This document shows, one piece after another, positions 60,910 through 64,000 of a stretch of 64,000 nucleotides of DNA. The notes under the pieces were generated by a model. That model had not been told where the DNA came from. It did no database searches and saw nothing but the letters and a program-made list of their open reading frames with translations. The translations under genes were made by a program, and so were the position numbers. The first letter of the stretch is position 1. Every line of letters begins with the position of its first letter. The stretch is from an uncultured bacterium (lineage in GTDB: Bacteria > Bacillota > Clostridia > Lachnospirales > Lachnospiraceae). Where the stretch lies: contig CAJMSZ010000003.1 of assembly GCA_905216215.1 (NCBI GenBank), positions 1 to 64,000 on the forward strand. Reading direction: 5' to 3'.

Positions 60910-61016
60910 CGTTACAAAACCCTCAAAAACAAGGTCTTACAAGGGTTTCGCCAATTTCCGGCGTAAAATGAATCGTGTGTTCGTGACCTTCCACACGTAA
61001 AACAAAACTAAAGGAG
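60910..61016 (+). ncRNA. Structured queT leader, candidate preQ1-class riboswitch
   Basis: Three hairpins follow the promoter. H1 is AAACCCT/AGGGTTT (60917-60923 with 60942-60948). H2 is CGCC/GGCG (60949-60952 with 60960-60963). H3 is CGTGTG/CACACG (60974-60979 with 60992-60997), followed by an A-rich tail to the AAGGAG ribosome site (61011-61016). The H1 loop AAGGTC (60931-60936) is exactly complementary to GACCTT in the H3 loop (60985-60990). The CCTT of H3 could alternatively pair with the AAGG of the ribosome site. H3 plus A-rich tail resembles preQ1-I aptamers; queT-type genes are frequent preQ1 targets. Ligand and class are inference. Confidence 0.5.
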
Positions 61017-61025
61017 AACTTTATA

Positions 61026-61526
61026 ATGAGAAACAAAAATGTGTTATTCATGACCCATGCGGCTATGATTGCCGCTATCTACGTGGTGCTGACTTATGTT
61101 TTTGCACCATTCAGCTTTGGCGAGGTACAGATTCGTATCGCAGAAGCTCTGACCATTCTTCCGGTATTTACACCGGCAGCAATTCCCGGTCTTTTTGTCG
61201 GATGTTTAGTAGGAAATATTTTAGGTGGTGCTATTCTGCCAGATATTATTTTCGGCAGTATTGCTACTTTAATCGGAGCGGTATTTACTTATCTGCTCAG
61301 AGACAAGAACAAAGTATTAGCCGTTCTTCCGCCAATTATTTCAAATACTATTATTGTTCCATTTGTATTAAAGCTTGGATACGGTGTAAACCTTCCAATT
61401 CCATTTATGATGCTCACTGTTGGAATCGGTGAAATTGTGGGATGTGGAATATTAGGACTCATTCTTTATGCCGCACTTGCAAAATATAAAAATGTGATTT
61501 TTAAATCCGCAAAGGTTACACAATAA
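61026..61526 (+). CDS. queT: QueT-type ECF transporter S component (queuosine precursor uptake)
   Basis: Membrane substrate-binding subunit of an energy-coupling-factor importer for queuine or preQ1-like precursors. The 166 residues have about five or six helices, with ALTILPVFTPAAIPGLFVGC, GNILGGAILPDIIFGSIATL and PIPFMMLTVGIGEIVGC typical of the COG4708/QueT family. AAGGAG lies 9 bases before the ATG. It relies on shared ECF ATPases encoded elsewhere. The structured leader supports the preQ1 assignment. Confidence 0.88.
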   Translation: MRNKNVLFMTHAAMIAAIYVVLTYVFAPFSFGEVQIRIAEALTILPVFTPAAIPGLFVGCLVGNILGGAILPDIIFGSIATLIGAVFTYLLRDKNKVLAVLPPIISNTIIVPFVLKLGYGVNLPIPFMMLTVGIGEIVGCGILGLILYAALAKYKNVIFKSAKVTQ

Positions 61527-61543
61527 TAAGGAAAATAAAATAT

Positions 61544-61604
61544 AAGACCATGTCTGGAATCCAGAAGATAAGTTTATCTCAACTCTAGTACCAGACATGG
61601 TCTT
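61544..61604. terminator. Bidirectional terminator between queT and the 61607 gene
   Basis: AAGACCATGTCTGG (61544-61557) pairs perfectly with CCAGACATGGTCTT (61591-61604); the loop carries a small AGATAA/TTATCT hairpin. T-rich, not pure T, on both sides. Confidence 0.75.
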
Positions 61605-61606
61605 CT

Positions 61607-62527
61607 TTATTTATCTTTGTCCACTTTCTTTTCTTTATTTTTTTCTGTTTTATTCTCCTGCTCTCTCTCCAGTTGATTCTCTTGAACAATTTTCAGATAA
61701 TCTTTTTCCTCATCCTTAAGAACCGGAATAAAGTTCCCTGCAATTTTTCCTTTTCCCTTTCCTTTATACTTCACATAGAAATATCCAATAAAGGAAAAAG
61801 TAACTGCACCGATAAAATTAACTATCAAATCGATCATCGTATCATACAGACCTACATCAAGATAGCCACCAAGTCCAAGAGGCTGCCCATTTACCATGAC
61901 ATCCGCAATATTCTTTATTGTAGCAACTTTATTACCTCCGGCAGGATCCAACATGACCGAGTTTATCATATGAATAATGGTGTCCTTCTGCATATCAAAT
62001 CCGAAAAAAGTATCCATTCCAAATTCAAAGAACTCCCACATCACTCCGACTGTCATAGAAAAGCAGAATGCAACGATTGCCATAAAAGCCGGTGATAATT
62101 CTAATTTCACTTTTTCGTTTCTATTTAGAATATCCACAAGTGAAAATCCAATTGCCGCCATCAGAAAACCATTCAAAGTATGTAAAATAGTATCCCAATA
62201 TGGAAACTTAATATAATATGCCTGAATCTCTCCCAAAATTTCTGCTGAAAAAATAAACATCAAGATAATAATTTCCAAAGTAGATGGCAGCTCCATTTTA
62301 AGTTCTACCTGTAAAAAACTTGGAACAATAAAGAGAATCAAAGTAAGTGCACACAAGAACACATTTTCATAGTTCCTATTAAAGATTTGCAAAATCATAC
62401 ATAACACTACCAATGCACGTAATATGACATACACTGCAAATGAACTCTTATGTTCTCTGATTTCCATATCCAATGCCTTAAACAACTCGTTCCTCTGCTT
62501 TTTTCTTGTGCTTTTGTCCTTTTTCAT
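61607..62527 (-). CDS. Multi-pass membrane protein, unknown function
   Basis: A 306-residue protein with about six hydrophobic helices. Two are FAVYVILRALVVLCMILQIF (about 30-50) and LEIIILMFIFSAEILGEIQA. Conserved-looking polar sites within membrane segments are WDTILHTLNGFLMA and MTVGVMWEFFEFGMD. The C-terminal tail of about 50 residues is very rich in Lys and Glu. It resembles DUF2238/YjdF-type membrane proteins in its WEFFEFGMD pattern; the assignment is tentative. It stands alone between queT and tRNA-Gly. Confidence 0.75.
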   Translation of the reverse strand: MKKDKSTRKKQRNELFKALDMEIREHKSSFAVYVILRALVVLCMILQIFNRNYENVFLCALTLILFIVPSFLQVELKMELPSTLEIIILMFIFSAEILGEIQAYYIKFPYWDTILHTLNGFLMAAIGFSLVDILNRNEKVKLELSPAFMAIVAFCFSMTVGVMWEFFEFGMDTFFGFDMQKDTIIHMINSVMLDPAGGNKVATIKNIADVMVNGQPLGLGGYLDVGLYDTMIDLIVNFIGAVTFSFIGYFYVKYKGKGKGKIAGNFIPVLKDEEKDYLKIVQENQLEREQENKTEKNKEKKVDKDK

Positions 62528-62635
62528 CTGTACACACCTGATACCTTTCTTTTTATTCTTCCATGTTCATTCTATCTAAATATAAGAAAAAATCCAGCTT
62601 TACAAATCTGGATTTCTAAAAACAGGTATGAAAAA

Positions 62636-62706
62636 AGCGGGTGATGGGAATCGAACCCACGTATCCAGCTTGGAAGGCTGGTGTTCTACCATTGAACTAC
62701 ACCCGC
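62636..62706 (-). tRNA. tRNA-Gly (anticodon UCC)
   Basis: On the minus strand the acceptor GCGGGTG pairs with CACCCGC. The D-arm is GTTC-AATGG-TAGAAC, the anticodon stem CCAGC/GCTGG with loop CTTCCAA, and the T-arm TGGGT-TCGATTC-CCATC. The anticodon TCC reads GGA/GGG. The CCA end is not encoded. It sits in the 350-base gap between the 61607 gene and fdhD; the rest of the gap holds only a weak possible promoter (TATACT near 62801) for fdhD. Confidence 0.96.
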
Positions 62707-62877
62707 GTTACTTATACTATTATATCTATTTTTTTATTTTTGTCAACCCATTAATTTGATTTTTTTCATTTCCGCTCTTTCGAAATGCATATCTTTCTGC
62801 TATACTTATACTATTATTGGAATGTTAGAACTGAGAGACATGTTCTCTTTCACAATAATATTCAGATTGGAGAAACT

Positions 62878-63717
62878 ATGTACATTAATGAGCAATACCA
62901 TGATTTACCATTACTGGAAACAAAAGCATATCAGTTTATCGGGCGGGATGGTCAGCTCCACCACGAACAGGAAGAAGTGTTAAACGAACATCTGCTGGAT
63001 GTATACGTGAATGACCGTCTTACTATGAAGCTCATCTGTCTGCCACAGCATCTTTCCGAATTAGTACTTGGCCGGCTTTTAACTGAACATATTATCCAGA
63101 CAGTGGACGATGTGGAACAAATCTATATTTGTGAATTTGGAAAACGTGCAAAAGTTTACTTAAAAAAGACAGAGGAACTCACAGATTCCGAAGAAGAGCC
63201 TTATGTAGAGGTAACTCCTTCCTGCTGTACAGGAAATCATATCTTAAATGATTATTTCGTGTCCGGCTATGAGCCAAAACCGCTTATTCCGATTCATTGG
63301 AAACCAGAATGGATTTTCCATATGGCTGACAAGTTTGCTTCAGGAATGCCTTTACACAGCGTTACCTTTGCAACTCACAGTTGCTTTCTTGCAAAAGAAG
63401 ACCAGATTCTGTTCTCCTGCGAGGATATTGGACGTCACAATGCGCTGGACAAAGCAATCGGTTACGCCCTGCGCAACAATATAGATTTACGTCAGTGCAT
63501 GGTGTATTCCAGTGGAAGAATTCCTACAGACATGGCAATGAAAGCCATTTATGCGGGAATCCCTGTGCTTTCCAGCAAAGCATCTCCCACTGCCGAAGCC
63601 ATTATGCTTGCGAAGGAATATCATCTGACTTTAATTTGTGCCGCACGCAAAGATCGTATGAAAGTTTTTGCAGATGAAACAAACTCTTCATCGATAAATA
63701 ATACATATTCACTTTAA
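62878..63717 (+). CDS. fdhD: Formate dehydrogenase accessory sulfurtransferase FdhD, divergent cysteine motif
   Basis: Transfers sulfur to the molybdenum cofactor of formate dehydrogenase. The 279 residues have LVLGRLLTEHIIQTVDDV, FATHSCFLAKEDQILFSCED, the very conserved DIGRHNALDKAIGYAL and VYSSGRIPTDMAMKA. The usual CXXC of the active loop is replaced by adjacent cysteines in TPSCCTGNH. The start at 62878 has TTGGAGA upstream; longer frames run through the promoter. No formate dehydrogenase gene is in the window. The deacylase gene follows 17 bases later. Confidence 0.9.
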   Translation: MYINEQYHDLPLLETKAYQFIGRDGQLHHEQEEVLNEHLLDVYVNDRLTMKLICLPQHLSELVLGRLLTEHIIQTVDDVEQIYICEFGKRAKVYLKKTEELTDSEEEPYVEVTPSCCTGNHILNDYFVSGYEPKPLIPIHWKPEWIFHMADKFASGMPLHSVTFATHSCFLAKEDQILFSCEDIGRHNALDKAIGYALRNNIDLRQCMVYSSGRIPTDMAMKAIYAGIPVLSSKASPTAEAIMLAKEYHLTLICAARKDRMKVFADETNSSSINNTYSL

Positions 63718-63734
63718 CAAATGGAGGAAAAACG

Positions 63735-64000
63735 ATGGAAAATCAGAAACAACGCGTCTATGATGAATTAAAACGATTGAATATCAAATATGAAGTTGTG
63801 GAACATGAACCGGTTCACACCATGGAAGATATGGATCGTCTGGGACTTCCCGAGAAAGGTGTACTCTTAAAAAATCTTTTTCTCAGAGACGCCAAGGGCA
63901 AACGTCATTTTCTTGTGTCCTGTGACGAGAAGAAAAAAGTGGACTTAGAAAAACTTGGTCGCCTGATTGGTGCAGGAAGGCTCAGCTTCGCTTCAGAAGA
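63735..64000 (+). CDS. Prolyl-tRNA deacylase (YbaK/ProX-type), 5' part
   Basis: Incomplete at the window end. The start follows TGGAGG. The 88 visible codons begin ENQKQRVYDELKRLNIKYEV and contain the YbaK/ProX substrate-pocket region HEPVHTMEDMDRLGLP, LLKNLFLRDAKGKRHFLV and KKKVDLEKLGRLIGAGRLSF. Such proteins hydrolyse Ala-tRNA-Pro formed by prolyl-tRNA synthetase. Co-directional with fdhD with a 17-base gap. Confidence 0.88.
   Translation, partial: MENQKQRVYDELKRLNIKYEVVEHEPVHTMEDMDRLGLPEKGVLLKNLFLRDAKGKRHFLVSCDEKKKVDLEKLGRLIGAGRLSFASE

Noticed and set aside
1..64000. CRISPR arrays or intact insertion sequences
   Set aside because: No regularly spaced repeats of 25-40 bases and no transposase gene were seen anywhere in the window; the 36-bp repeat at 34443-34514 is two abutting copies inside a gene.

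Overview
The window looks like chromosome from a spore-forming, low-GC clostridial Firmicute, most likely Lachnospiraceae (Dorea/Mediterraneibacter-like). This placement is inferred from spoIIID, spoIIR, spoVG and a SPOCS-LysM sporulation protein, the paired glgC/glgD, a QueT-type ECF transporter, strong GGAGG ribosome sites and AT-rich sigma-A promoters. No CRISPR array or intact transposon was seen. The only hint of a mobile element is the possible end of an integrated element at the 3' end of guaA (left edge).

Layout. 1-7.3 kb: guaA, a decayed anion-transporter remnant, malQ, spoIIID with a good sigma-E promoter, a small membrane protein, a MATE pump and a PfkB kinase. 7.5-8.9 kb: a sodium:neurotransmitter-type symporter. 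9.0-23.5 kb: a 14-gene same-strand nucleoside array (minus strand). It holds a BMP lipoprotein and NupOPQ-type ABC transporter, a nucleoside hydrolase, two M20 amidohydrolases around a GATase1-like protein, then deoB, cdd, pdp, a YczE-type membrane protein, add and punA. A strong sigma-A promoter precedes the array and an internal terminator divides it. A P1-family peptidase is divergent. 24.8-28.6 kb: a TelA/XpaC pair and an FKBP-type lipoprotein. 28.8-35.0 kb: a small membrane protein, then the unit Rpn-like gene-dnaE-pfkA-DUF1934. 35.1-40.4 kb: cvfB, acyl-ACP thioesterase, spoIIR, ispE, the SPOCS-LysM gene and a lipoprotein. 40.5-45.2 kb: plsC, pncB, ddl, murF (plus strand). 45.2-49.8 kb: a palindromic intergenic element, a Crp-type regulator, YitT, spoVG, glgD, glgC. 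50.0-54.8 kb: murC, DnaA boxes, dnaD-like, dnaI-like, prs. 54.9-60.7 kb: SbcC-like ATPase and SbcD-like nuclease, a VanS/VanR-like two-component system and asnS (minus strand). 61.0-64 kb: queT behind a structured leader, a membrane protein, tRNA-Gly(UCC), fdhD and the start of a prolyl-tRNA deacylase gene.

How the genes work together. The nucleoside array forms a pathway from uptake through base-sugar cleavage and deamination to ribose-5-phosphate via DeoB. The role of the M20/GATase-like genes inside it is unknown and is the best candidate here for unexplored biochemistry. guaA, prs and pncB extend the nucleotide and NAD theme. ddl, murF and murC make and ligate peptidoglycan precursors, and dnaD/dnaI/dnaE belong to replication. 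Family names come from motif recognition and recalled family knowledge; no database search was possible.
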